Part shown: one piece after another, positions 48,978 through 54,401 of the stretch
Layout: every line of letters begins with the position of its first letter
Position numbering within the stretch: the stretch's first letter is position 1
DNA from: a virus
IMG/VR virus record: IMGVR_UViG_3300025327_001907
Coordinates: 1 to 54,401 of that record
Direction: 5' to 3' (one strand)
DNA: 54,401 bases
Position numbers and translations under genes: made by a program
The notes under the pieces: model-generated
The model's database searches: none
What the model saw: only the letters and a program-made list of their open reading frames with translations
What the model was told of the DNA's origin: nothing

Positions 48978-49519
48978 CCGCCATCGTCGGATACATCGAC
49001 CAGCAAACCAAGAAGGTGTACATCGGCGGGGACTCCGCCGGCGTTAGCGGTTACGACCTTCACGTCCGCGCCGACCAGAAGGTGTTCGTGAACGACGGCT
49101 TTGCAATGGGGTTCACGACCTCGTTTCGCATGGGTCAACTCCTCCGCTACGCGTTCGAGCCGCCGCTTCACAAGGACGACGCCGACCTGATGGAGTACAT
49201 GGTCACGGACTTCGTGGACACGCTGCGCAAGTGCTTGAAAGAGGGAGGGTTCGCGGAGAAGAAGTCCGAGCGTGAGACGGGGGGTACGTTCCTCGTCGGC
49301 CACCGCGGGCGCCTGTTCTATATCGAGGACGATTACCAGGTCGGCGAGATGGTCGTGCCGTACTCGGCCGTCGGCTGTGGCGACTCCTACGCGCTCGGTG
49401 CGCTCCGCATCTTGCATGAGACCGCCTACACGCCCGAGGAGAAGGTGCGGCGCGCGCTCGAAGCAGCCGAAACATACTCCAACGGCGTGCGCGGGCCATT
49501 CCACATCGTTTCGGTCTAG
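48974..49519 (+). CDS. HslV/proteasome-beta-like Ntn hydrolase
   Basis: A 181-aa protein beginning MTAIVGYIDQQ..VYIGGDSAGVSG, very like HslV (MTTIV..VVIGGDGQ). Removal of Met1 would expose Thr as the nucleophile. The Asp of GGDSAG and the Lys of ADQKVFV lie where HslV/proteasome beta subunits have their catalytic Asp17 and Lys33. A later GCGDSYALGALR matches the GSG.YA.AA region of the fold. ATG 48974 is used (AAGGAG 8 bases upstream, overlap with the previous stop), not the start three codons earlier. No ATPase partner is seen; it may form its own peptidase or act on host proteins. Confidence 0.8.
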   Translation: MTAIVGYIDQQTKKVYIGGDSAGVSGYDLHVRADQKVFVNDGFAMGFTTSFRMGQLLRYAFEPPLHKDDADLMEYMVTDFVDTLRKCLKEGGFAEKKSERETGGTFLVGHRGRLFYIEDDYQVGEMVVPYSAVGCGDSYALGALRILHETAYTPEEKVRRALEAAETYSNGVRGPFHIVSV

Positions 49520-49533
49520 CACAGGAGCATCCC

Positions 49534-50136
49534 ATGCGTCCGCCCACTGTCATGTTCGACATCGACGCCGTGATCGGCAATTTCAACGCGCCGGCAACCA
49601 AGCTCGCGGAACGCCTCTTCCCGCAGATCCGCGGTCACTTGCCGCGCTCTCCGCATGAGGCGAAAACCTGGATCTGGCAGCACTCCGTTCCCACATGGAC
49701 TGACGAGATGGATCGTGAGCTGTGGAAGGCGATCCGGGCCGACGCCATGTTCTGGTTCGATCTACCGTGTCTTCTCACGCACGACGAGGTTTTCCGCATT
49801 CGCGCACTGGGGGACGTGTACTACGTCACCAACCGTTCGGGCGACGGCGTGAAAGACGTAACCACCGCGTGGCTTCGTCATCACGGTCTCGGGCATATGT
49901 CGCATCGCCTGATCTGTTCGCGCGAGCCCAAGGACGAGATCGCAGCGGAGATCCACGCCGAGTACGCGATTGAGGACAACGGCGACAACGCGCTGTTGCT
50001 CCTACGTGCCGGGGTGCATACCGCCGTCCTTCGGTATCCATACAATGATGGTCACCACCCAGCCATCCGCGACAACGGCGGCGCCGTTGTCCATTCGGTC
50101 TCGGAATTCCTCGACCTGATCCCGGAGACGCGATGA
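49534..50136 (+). CDS. HAD-family nucleotidase-like protein, copy 2
   Basis: A 200-aa protein. Motif I is MFDIDAVIGNFN (DxD), motif II VYYVTNRSGDG, and motif IV YAIEDNGDNALLL. The cap region (PTWTDEMDRELWKAIRADAM) resembles that of 5'-nucleotidases and of the copy at 10510-11040. AGGAG ribosome site. It lies after the Ntn hydrolase gene in a rightward operon and overlaps the 27-aa gene (ATGA). The Gly after the second Asp of motif I is Ala. Confidence 0.75.
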   Translation: MRPPTVMFDIDAVIGNFNAPATKLAERLFPQIRGHLPRSPHEAKTWIWQHSVPTWTDEMDRELWKAIRADAMFWFDLPCLLTHDEVFRIRALGDVYYVTNRSGDGVKDVTTAWLRHHGLGHMSHRLICSREPKDEIAAEIHAEYAIEDNGDNALLLLRAGVHTAVLRYPYNDGHHPAIRDNGGAVVHSVSEFLDLIPETR

Positions 50137-50216
50137 TCGACGGAGACGCAGCGGGCGCCGCGATAGTCGTGTTCCTCATCCTCTCCGTGGTAGCTGTATG
50201 GTTGGCAACGTCATGA
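50133..50216 (+). CDS. 27-aa single-pass membrane microprotein
   Basis: MIDGDAAGAAIVVFLILSVV then AVWLATS: a short polar N-terminus and one membrane helix. ATG overlaps the previous TGA, and its own TGA overlaps the next ATG (ATGA on both sides). The double coupling argues for real translation. Function unknown. Confidence 0.6.
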   Translation: MIDGDAAGAAIVVFLILSVVAVWLATS

Positions 50217-50464
50217 CGGAGGAAGAAGCCCGTGCTTGGATCGGCAAGGAAATCTGCCTCCATTGGGAGGAGCCAGGACTTCCACTTGACGACGCATTCG
50301 CCACGCACGTACGCGATGGCGGCATGATCGGTCTCGTTCATGAAGTCGCCGACTTCGGGAGCGGTCTCGAACTGACCGTCGATTACGGCTACGGCGCCCC
50401 GCTCTCGCTAATTACGCAGTTTCATCGACCAGACGAGTGTCCAAACATCAAGGAGAGTTCGTGA
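50213..50464 (+). CDS. small hypothetical protein
   Basis: An 83-aa protein (MTEEEARAWIGKEICLHWEE.., ..GLVHEVADFGSGLELTVDYG), a helix then beta strands. Start at 50213 by ATGA coupling rather than the GTG upstream. Function not recognised. Confidence 0.55.
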   Translation: MTEEEARAWIGKEICLHWEEPGLPLDDAFATHVRDGGMIGLVHEVADFGSGLELTVDYGYGAPLSLITQFHRPDECPNIKESS

Positions 50465-50673
50465 TGGCGTTCCCGTGTTATCGTCTGTGGAAAGTTGAGG
50501 ATGAGTGGCGTACGGTCTCTGGTGGCGCGCCGGCGGGCCTGCTCTACACGTGTCGGGAACGGAACTCCCTCACGCGCCCGGATGCGCATGTTCCGCTCTG
50601 TCCGGTCTGCCAGATCGCTGATACACCCGAAAACGCTTCCGTGGATGAGACCGGCCACGAGGCGCAGCGCTGA
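50464..50673 (+). CDS. small Cys-containing hypothetical protein
   Basis: A 69-aa protein, MAFPCYRLWKVEDEWRTVSG, with YTCRERN and PLCPVCQIAD, possibly a zinc ribbon. AAGGAG lies 8 bases before the ATG, which overlaps the previous stop (TGATG). Confidence 0.6.
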   Translation: MAFPCYRLWKVEDEWRTVSGGAPAGLLYTCRERNSLTRPDAHVPLCPVCQIADTPENASVDETGHEAQR

Positions 50674-50861
50674 CGCCGCGGGCCGATCTTCCCGAGGGAT
50701 TCCAGACACAGCAGCTCCGCGCCCAGAATGGCCCGGACTGCCTCTGTACGGTCTATGTTGACTGGGCACTCGACGGGCATTGGCGCGAGGTTTGCATCTA
50801 CGTCTGCGAGTCCTGTCGCGCGCGGGCCGCGCTACGCCTACTAGAATATTTCGAGGCGTGA
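50670..50861 (+). CDS. small Cys-rich protein with a probable CTG start
   Basis: A 63-aa frame, TPRADLPEGFQTQQLRAQNG.. DCLCTVYVDW.. VCIYVCESCRARAALRLLEY. It has coding-type composition and a CxC plus CxxxCxxC cluster, but no ATG, GTG or TTG. The only start candidate is CTG at 50670, which overlaps the previous TGA (CTGA) and has GAGG 7 bases upstream. The start is therefore unusual, or the frame is reached by reinitiation. Confidence 0.5.
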   Translation: MTPRADLPEGFQTQQLRAQNGPDCLCTVYVDWALDGHWREVCIYVCESCRARAALRLLEYFEA

Positions 50862-50963
50862 TAGTCTTTTTCTACGAGCCGGTCTCGCCAGGCGGGGGGC
50901 GAACCGGCGCGGAGAGGTGGCCGCCGGTCTTGCAGCCCACGGCGCGGGCCGGCGGCCCAACAC

Positions 50964-51449
50964 ATGAGCAACAGCGAATCCTCTCACGCCGAACGTTCCT
51001 TCCTGATCAGCGTCGGGGATCTCGTCGCGGAACGTGCCCAGGCGCAGCCAGCCCGCGTTCCCATCTCTGATCTCGATAACCCGCTCCTTCGCCGGTTGTT
51101 TAACGCGGGCTGGGAGGCAGGGCGCCGGTTTGAGCAGGCAACGCGAGCCGGCATCATCACCGCAGATCCCACCGACCTTCCCACCATCTCCGGTCAACAG
51201 ACATGCAAGGTGTGTGGTCGCCCCGACAAGTTCGATTTCCACGTCCCGGACGCCGTGTGGACGGAGATTGTCCCGGAGCAGTTTCGAAAACGCGTGGTCT
51301 GCCTATACTGCTTTGACGATTTTGCCCTCTGGCGCCGTGCGTCTTATGCCTCGGCGATCACAGAGTTGTATTTCGCCGGGCGCGCGGCAACGTTCGTGTT
51401 CAACGTCGATCGTCGCGTTGATCACCCCCGACTCGACCAACGACGTTGA
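50964..51449 (+). CDS. zinc-ribbon-type hypothetical protein
   Basis: A 161-aa protein. Helical first half; the second has CKVCGRPDKFDFHVPDAVW.. followed by VVCLYCFDDFA, i.e. two Cys pairs about 38 residues apart, a pattern seen in many small phage proteins. No ribosome site is visible. The last gene of the rightward block; its 3' end overlaps the leftward gene below by 50 bases. Confidence 0.6.
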   Translation: MSNSESSHAERSFLISVGDLVAERAQAQPARVPISDLDNPLLRRLFNAGWEAGRRFEQATRAGIITADPTDLPTISGQQTCKVCGRPDKFDFHVPDAVWTEIVPEQFRKRVVCLYCFDDFALWRRASYASAITELYFAGRAATFVFNVDRRVDHPRLDQRR

Positions 51450-51630
51450 TGTCACCAGGGCCATCCCCGTGTCCGCAGCAGGCGTGAACAGTAGCATAGC
51501 CGGCGGCCCATAGCAGTCCCACCGCCTCGACGAGACAGCGATCCACCTTGACTGTGGTGTTTCGGATGCGGTTGGGCGCGAGGCAGGGTGACGGCGGCCG
51601 AATCTCGACGACATCTCCCCATACGCACAT
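51400..51630 (-). CDS. small Cys/His hypothetical protein
   Basis: A 76-aa protein. VDRCLVEAVGLLWAAGYATV then HACCGHGDGPGDINVVG is a recurring small-phage-protein pattern (helix plus CCGHG loop), probably metal-binding. ATG 51630 overlaps the TGA of the upstream gene (TGATG); the longer frame upstream is antisense-like and overlaps a real gene. Confidence 0.6.
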   Translation of the reverse strand: MCVWGDVVEIRPPSPCLAPNRIRNTTVKVDRCLVEAVGLLWAAGYATVHACCGHGDGPGDINVVGRVGGDQRDDRR

Positions 51631-51845
51631 CAGTCGGTCACCAGCTTGAAACGCGCGCTCCCGGATAACAGGCGGTCGATACGCAGGCGACTGCGTTGCG
51701 CTTGCCGCGGGCAGGCACACGTGGACGATGTGTCCAGTTCCACGTAGACGTATGGCGGTTTGTGGCGGACGATCCGTACGCGACGGCCCCGCATGCGCGG
51801 GTCGCGATCCTCCCAGACCTGTCCGACGGCAACACGACCCGTCAT
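51630..51845 (-). CDS. small SH3-like hypothetical protein
   Basis: A 71-aa protein: VAVGQVWEDRDPRMRGRRVR, YVYVELDT and RSRLRIDRLLSGSARFKLV. The GQVW-D.DPR..GR.. / R..RI..L pattern is typical of a family of short actinophage proteins with an all-beta fold. Coupled at both ends by stop/start overlaps. Confidence 0.65.
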   Translation of the reverse strand: MTGRVAVGQVWEDRDPRMRGRRVRIVRHKPPYVYVELDTSSTCACPRQAQRSRLRIDRLLSGSARFKLVTD

Positions 51846-52036
51846 GCGAGGATGTTGATGACTTTGGCGCTGCCGCCGTGCCCCTGTGGTCTCGGTGCGC
51901 GTTGCTGTTGCAGCTCCTGCCAGAGGTCATTGGCTGCGGCCATGCCCTGTTTCTGAATGCGCTCGTCAGGATTGGTCATGTCCCGCACGGCGTACCCGAG
52001 CCGGTACTCGATGTCGCGAAGTGTCAGGTCGCTCAC
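51842..52036 (-). CDS. small helical hypothetical protein
   Basis: A 64-aa protein, MSDLTLRDIEYRLGYAVRDM.., helical, with a Gly/Pro-rich end. ATGA overlaps with both neighbours. Function not recognised. Confidence 0.55.
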   Translation of the reverse strand: MSDLTLRDIEYRLGYAVRDMTNPDERIQKQGMAAANDLWQELQQQRAPRPQGHGGSAKVINILA

Positions 52037-52311
52037 AGTTTTCCCTCCTCCCAGTCGTGGATCAGCTTGTCAGCCGTGGTTGCGTGGCCGATCCCAACAA
52101 GCGTCAGGTACGAATCGGCGATGGCGCGTGAGACCAGGCGATACGTTTCACACGCCGGCACCCAGCGTGGCCCTTCCTCGGGATGATCCCACGCGAGCCG
52201 CTGCGCGTACCGAGCGCAATGCGTGCGATGAAGTCGTGCCCGAATGAGCTGGTGTTCCAGCCGTCCGCGAAACTCGTTCAGGAGTCCCTGATCCGTTATC
52301 GATGTCGCCAT
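52033..52311 (-). CDS. small helical hypothetical protein
   Basis: A 92-aa helical protein (LLNEFRGRLEHQLIRARLHR; VSRAIADSYLTLVGIGHATT). ATG 52311 is proposed, with an alternative ATG five codons upstream; neither has a clear ribosome site. Its stop overlaps the next ATG (ATGA). Confidence 0.5.
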   Translation of the reverse strand: MATSITDQGLLNEFRGRLEHQLIRARLHRTHCARYAQRLAWDHPEEGPRWVPACETYRLVSRAIADSYLTLVGIGHATTADKLIHDWEEGKL

Positions 52312-52375
52312 CCTCGTCACTCGCATCCATGATGCAACAGCTCGGTGCGAAGAAGCCGTCCTTGAGACAGCACAT

Positions 52376-52522
52376 TCAGCGCGATCCCTTCGGCTTGTTA
52401 AGGACTTGCCCGTTCGAAAGAAACACTGTCCCGGCCGGCCCCTCAAACGCAAGCGGCATGCGGGGGGTTGGATCACCGGGCCGGCTCACTATCACGATCG
52501 TGGGCTTGCATCGCATTCTCAT
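52376..52522 (-). CDS. very small hypothetical protein
   Basis: A 48-aa protein, MRMRCKPTIVIVSRPGDPTP.., with two strand-like stretches (TIVIVSRPG, GTVFLSNGQVL). GAGG is 12 bases upstream of the first ATG. The frame is otherwise the only coding-like one between the two flanking genes. Confidence 0.45.
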   Translation of the reverse strand: MRMRCKPTIVIVSRPGDPTPRMPLAFEGPAGTVFLSNGQVLNKPKGSR

Positions 52523-52551
52523 GTTGTCAGTGTACCTCGCTCAAAATATTC

Positions 52552-52713
52552 CTAGCGCCGCCGCAGGAGTCGGCGCACTCGGCGCACTCGGCGGTAGCGG
52601 TCGGGGAAGAGTTCGGCGCGTGTTCGACCACACCGAACGCAACGTTGGCTACGCCGTTCCATGCCCCGGTTGAAGGGCAGGAACTTATGTCCGCGGAGCC
52701 AGCACCATGTCAA
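52552..52713 (-). CDS. very small zinc-finger-like basic protein
   Basis: A 53-aa protein with WCWLRGHKF, RCVRCGRTRAELF and an Arg-rich end (RYRRVRRVRRLLRRR). The Cys/His set (C, H, CxxC) could hold one zinc ion. The proposed TTG at 52713 overlaps the previous TGA (TTGA) with GAGGGGG 8 bases upstream; an upstream GTG is the alternative. Confidence 0.5.
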   Translation of the reverse strand: MTWCWLRGHKFLPFNRGMERRSQRCVRCGRTRAELFPDRYRRVRRVRRLLRRR

Positions 52714-53096
52714 TGCGTCAACCCCCCTCGCGTAGCCAACCACATCTGGAAGGCGATCACGTCAAGTTGCGCCAGCTCTTGCGGTTCCAGCCCCGGCTCC
52801 ACGTCCTGCGGGAGGCTCTCCGCAGCCAGCATCTCAATCTCACGCATGGTCTCGTCGCCGAGGTAGCAGCAGGCCGGCGCGATCTTCTTCAGCACCTCCT
52901 GTACCTTCTCGGGCCGGGTATCGGGGGCGATCATCTTCTTCGGTACACCACCCAACTCGCGCACAAACCGTTCGTCGTTGAACAGGCGCTCCTGGAGCAA
53001 CGCTGTGGCCGCAACGCCGTTACCGAGGCGTTGGAAGTAGGGCATCCAGTGTTGTTCACACCAGAGGCGAAGGGCGTGTTCTAGGTCGGAAGCCAT
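52710..53096 (-). CDS. hypothetical protein
   Basis: A 128-aa helical protein (MASDLEHALRLWCEQHWMPY.., ..PEKVQEVLKKIAPACCYLGD, ..LAQLDVIAFQMWLATRGG). GGAGACG lies before the ATG. Function not recognised. Confidence 0.6.
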   Translation of the reverse strand: MASDLEHALRLWCEQHWMPYFQRLGNGVAATALLQERLFNDERFVRELGGVPKKMIAPDTRPEKVQEVLKKIAPACCYLGDETMREIEMLAAESLPQDVEPGLEPQELAQLDVIAFQMWLATRGGLTH

Positions 53097-53105
53097 CTAC
53101 GTCTC

Positions 53106-53318
53106 CTAACGGAAGGCGGCCGCGTTCACGATCCGGCCGCACATCATGGCGACATCGTGCGCGGATTCTTTCACGATGTACGTACGGCCGATCTCGCCCT
53201 GTCCCACGACGACGGCCGTCTTTGTCCCCTCGGAGTAGGACGTTCGCGTCTCCACGACGATGATCGCCTCGGGCCGCAGATAGAGGTCGTTTCCGTCCGG
53301 TGTGTGTAGCGCGATCAT
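53106..53318 (-). CDS. small FlbD-like beta protein
   Basis: A 70-aa protein, MIALHTPDGNDLYLRPEAII and YIVKESAHDVAMMC. The order (MI-L-T..DG, ..PE.I..VE, ..V.ES...V) resembles the small FlbD-type fold; no flagellar role is implied. AGGAGGAATC before the ATG, coupled to the upstream gene. Confidence 0.5.
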   Translation of the reverse strand: MIALHTPDGNDLYLRPEAIIVVETRTSYSEGTKTAVVVGQGEIGRTYIVKESAHDVAMMCGRIVNAAAFR

Positions 53319-53545
53319 GATTCCTCCTCGGGTGGCGGGGGCAGCGGCATCCAGTGGGTGAGGAAGCCCGCTTCGTATTTGCGGCCGTCCCTGTCACGCC
53401 ATGTCTGCGCGCCGGAGCCGTAAAAACTGCCCCAGCGAACTGCTCTTGGGTGGGCGCCAAGATCCTGCCGCTTTCCGTAGTCTTGCCTGCACGCCAAGAT
53501 CGCGGTGCCGTCTTTCGGTGCTGTATTGATCGGTTGCCATCTCAT
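53315..53545 (-). CDS. DUF551-like small protein
   Basis: A 76-aa protein: WQPINTAPKDGTAILACRQD at the start and GFLTHWMPLPPPP at the end. W.PI.TAPKDGT...THWMPLP is the DUF551 signature, common in phages. Function unknown. ATGA overlaps on both sides. Confidence 0.8.
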   Translation of the reverse strand: MRWQPINTAPKDGTAILACRQDYGKRQDLGAHPRAVRWGSFYGSGAQTWRDRDGRKYEAGFLTHWMPLPPPPEEES

Positions 53546-53832
53546 GGTGCTGTGCGATTAGAACCAAGTCGCGCTGGAGGCGCATAGGCCGGACGCGCGA
53601 TTTCTTGTTCTTTCTCGATGACGTTGGGCTCGCGCCCCCATCTGGATGTCACCCACCAACAATGCCCACAATCCAAACAGGTGCGGTAGAGCGCGGAGAA
53701 TCCCTGCTGTAGGCCGTGACTCTTGTTCTTGCAATTCGCGTGCGTGCAGGGCCGCTCGACGATGTAGAACCACTCTTCCGTGTAGTGGACGCGGGCCAAG
53801 CCGTGCAGGCGTAGACGACAGCGGAGCTTCAT
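53542..53832 (-). CDS. small Cys-rich hypothetical protein
   Basis: A 96-aa protein: FYIVERPCTHANCKNKSH and RTCLDCGHCWWVTSRWG give two Cys groups about 25 residues apart, likely a zinc ribbon. The N-terminus is basic (MKLRCRLRLHGLARVHYTEE). ATG lies just after the stop of the 48-aa frame upstream. Confidence 0.6.
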   Translation of the reverse strand: MKLRCRLRLHGLARVHYTEEWFYIVERPCTHANCKNKSHGLQQGFSALYRTCLDCGHCWWVTSRWGREPNVIEKEQEIARPAYAPPARLGSNRTAP

Positions 53833-53833
53833 A

Positions 53834-53980
53834 TCACCAATCCTTTGAATCAGGCACGACGATCAACAGAAACTCTTTCCACGGCTGACACCAGATTACG
53901 TCACTCTCCGCGGGCGACTGTTCAAGGCGAACCCCAGCACATACGGCGCAGCCCATCCCGGCATAGGCACCTTCGACCAT
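53834..53980 (-). CDS. very small Cys-containing protein (overlapping frame)
   Basis: A 48-aa frame, MVEGAYAGMGCAVCAGVRLE.. VIWCQPWKEFLLIVVPDSKD. It has CxxC plus one more Cys and coding-type codon bias (G-rich first positions). No ribosome site at the ATG. It overlaps the 39-aa frame below by 85 bases in a different frame; one or both may be real. Confidence 0.45.
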   Translation of the reverse strand: MVEGAYAGMGCAVCAGVRLEQSPAESDVIWCQPWKEFLLIVVPDSKDW

Positions 53981-54015
53981 AACCAACGCAACGCGAGCCG
54001 GCGCAGCAACGTCAC
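53896..54015 (-). CDS. 39-aa basic frame coupled to the upstream membrane protein
   Basis: GTG start overlapping the TGA of the gene at 54012 (GTGA), with AAGGAG exactly 8 bases upstream: strong initiation signals. The product (MTLLRRLALRWLWSKVPMPG..) is basic with one hydrophobic stretch. Codon pattern is less coding-like than that of the overlapping 48-aa frame, so the call is tentative. Confidence 0.4.
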   Translation of the reverse strand: MTLLRRLALRWLWSKVPMPGWAAPYVLGFALNSRPRRVT

Positions 54016-54401
54016 CAGCCGTTCTCCTTCCAGTTCCGCAGGCGACGATGGAGCGTGTAGACGACGGCCCACAACGAGACGCTGATCAACGAATCCATCG
54101 TCCCATCGAAGTCCGCCTGCGCGATCTCGAAGGGCAAGTTGAGGATGGAGAGCACCGCGCCAACACCGAAGATCCACAGCACGAGTGTGCTCATGACGGC
54201 GCTCGATACCCACCGGACGATGGCGTCACGGAGGGCCTCGCGCTTGTAGTCGAGCATGGCTGTGCCGTCGCACTTCCAACCACAGATTATGCATGCGAAA
54301 TACAGGGGATCGGGTTCACCGGGGCCGCCGGTTGGAAGGCCCCATCGGTGGCCACGCCAGCGGCAGATCGTCTGTTCCTTGAGCCAGAGCCAGAGGTTCA
54401 T
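54012..54401 (-). CDS. membrane protein with N-terminal zinc ribbon
   Basis: A 129-aa protein. CRWRGHRWG and ACIICGWKC near residues 13-44 form a Cys/His cluster. Two membrane segments follow (VSSAVMSTLVLWIFGVGAVL and DSLISVSLWAVVYTL). The ATG is the last triplet of the window. If the ends are joined, it starts directly after the TGA of the zinc-ribbon gene at 1-204. It could extend upstream only if the window is not circular. Confidence 0.65.
   Translation of the reverse strand: MNLWLWLKEQTICRWRGHRWGLPTGGPGEPDPLYFACIICGWKCDGTAMLDYKREALRDAIVRWVSSAVMSTLVLWIFGVGAVLSILNLPFEIAQADFDGTMDSLISVSLWAVVYTLHRRLRNWKENGW

Noticed and set aside
50878-50906. Imperfect hairpin CCGGT..ACCGG between two rightward genes
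   Set aside because: Has a mismatch, and the T-run lies on the wrong side for a rightward terminator; not supported on either strand.
52148-52375. 75-aa minus-strand frame starting ATGTGCTGTCTC
   Set aside because: Its second half is out of frame with the better supported 92-aa helical protein and is low complexity; only the first 20 residues are free of overlap.
1-54401. tRNA genes, integrase, attachment sites, CRISPR arrays and insertion sequences
   Set aside because: Looked for by eye and not seen; a tRNA search program could still find a divergent tRNA.

Overview
This 54.4 kb window looks like the complete genome of a tailed double-stranded DNA phage with a siphovirus-type tail. It has an HK97-type capsid set, a tape measure, a pair of tail-assembly chaperone frames and a major tail protein, but no tail sheath. 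The DNA is GC-rich by eye and densely coded, and many neighbouring genes share ATGA, GTGA or TGATG stop/start overlaps. I see no integrase, excisionase, tRNA, DNA polymerase or recognisable endolysin, so an obligately lytic life style is likely. The first three bases are the reverse complement of a stop codon and the last three are the reverse complement of an ATG. Joining the ends puts the last gene directly after the first in one leftward operon, so the window is probably a circularly closed genome opened at a gene boundary. The host is probably a Gram-positive-type bacterium (Actinomycetota or Chloroflexota). The clues are a phage surface protein with a Thr/Pro-rich stalk and an LPDTG sorting signal, a Cys motif (GCRCDPC) common in actinophage proteins, and one well-formed leaderless promoter.

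Layout. 1-16.1 kb (leftward) is the replication and recombination module. It holds a zinc ribbon, a metallophosphoesterase interrupted by an intein, a RuvC-like resolvase, an SbcCD nuclease whose SbcC/Rad50 ATPase is split into separate genes, a nuclease-like protein, the LPXTG surface protein, a RecA-like recombinase, a gp32-like ssDNA-binding protein, a UvsY-like mediator candidate, dNMP kinase, a HAD nucleotidase, a primase-helicase and a UvsW-like helicase. Two small genes at 16.2-16.8 kb run rightward. From 42.3 down to 16.8 kb lies the leftward late module: terminase small and large subunits, virion proteins, portal, prohead protease, major capsid protein, connectors, major tail protein, tail chaperones with a -1 frameshift, tape measure, a 1350-aa hub/propeller protein and a tail fibre. 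Two free-standing homing-type nuclease genes sit inside it. An 11-base motif (AGGGGGCACAA on the coding strand) recurs five times upstream of late genes.

42.3-54.4 kb is accessory. A rightward HTH gene is driven by a sigma70-like leaderless promoter that overlaps a palindrome. A leftward block follows with micro membrane proteins, an Fe/Zn-cluster protein, a possible SemiSWEET-like membrane protein, an XhlA-like coiled-coil membrane protein, a DUF4326 protein, a holin candidate, a GIY-YIG-like protein and a secreted HExxH lipoprotein. A rightward block carries a LAGLIDADG nuclease, an HslV/proteasome-like Ntn hydrolase, a second HAD nucleotidase and very small coupled genes. A final leftward run of small, often Cys-rich genes joins position 1 across the ends.

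All functional calls come from motifs read by eye; no database search was run.
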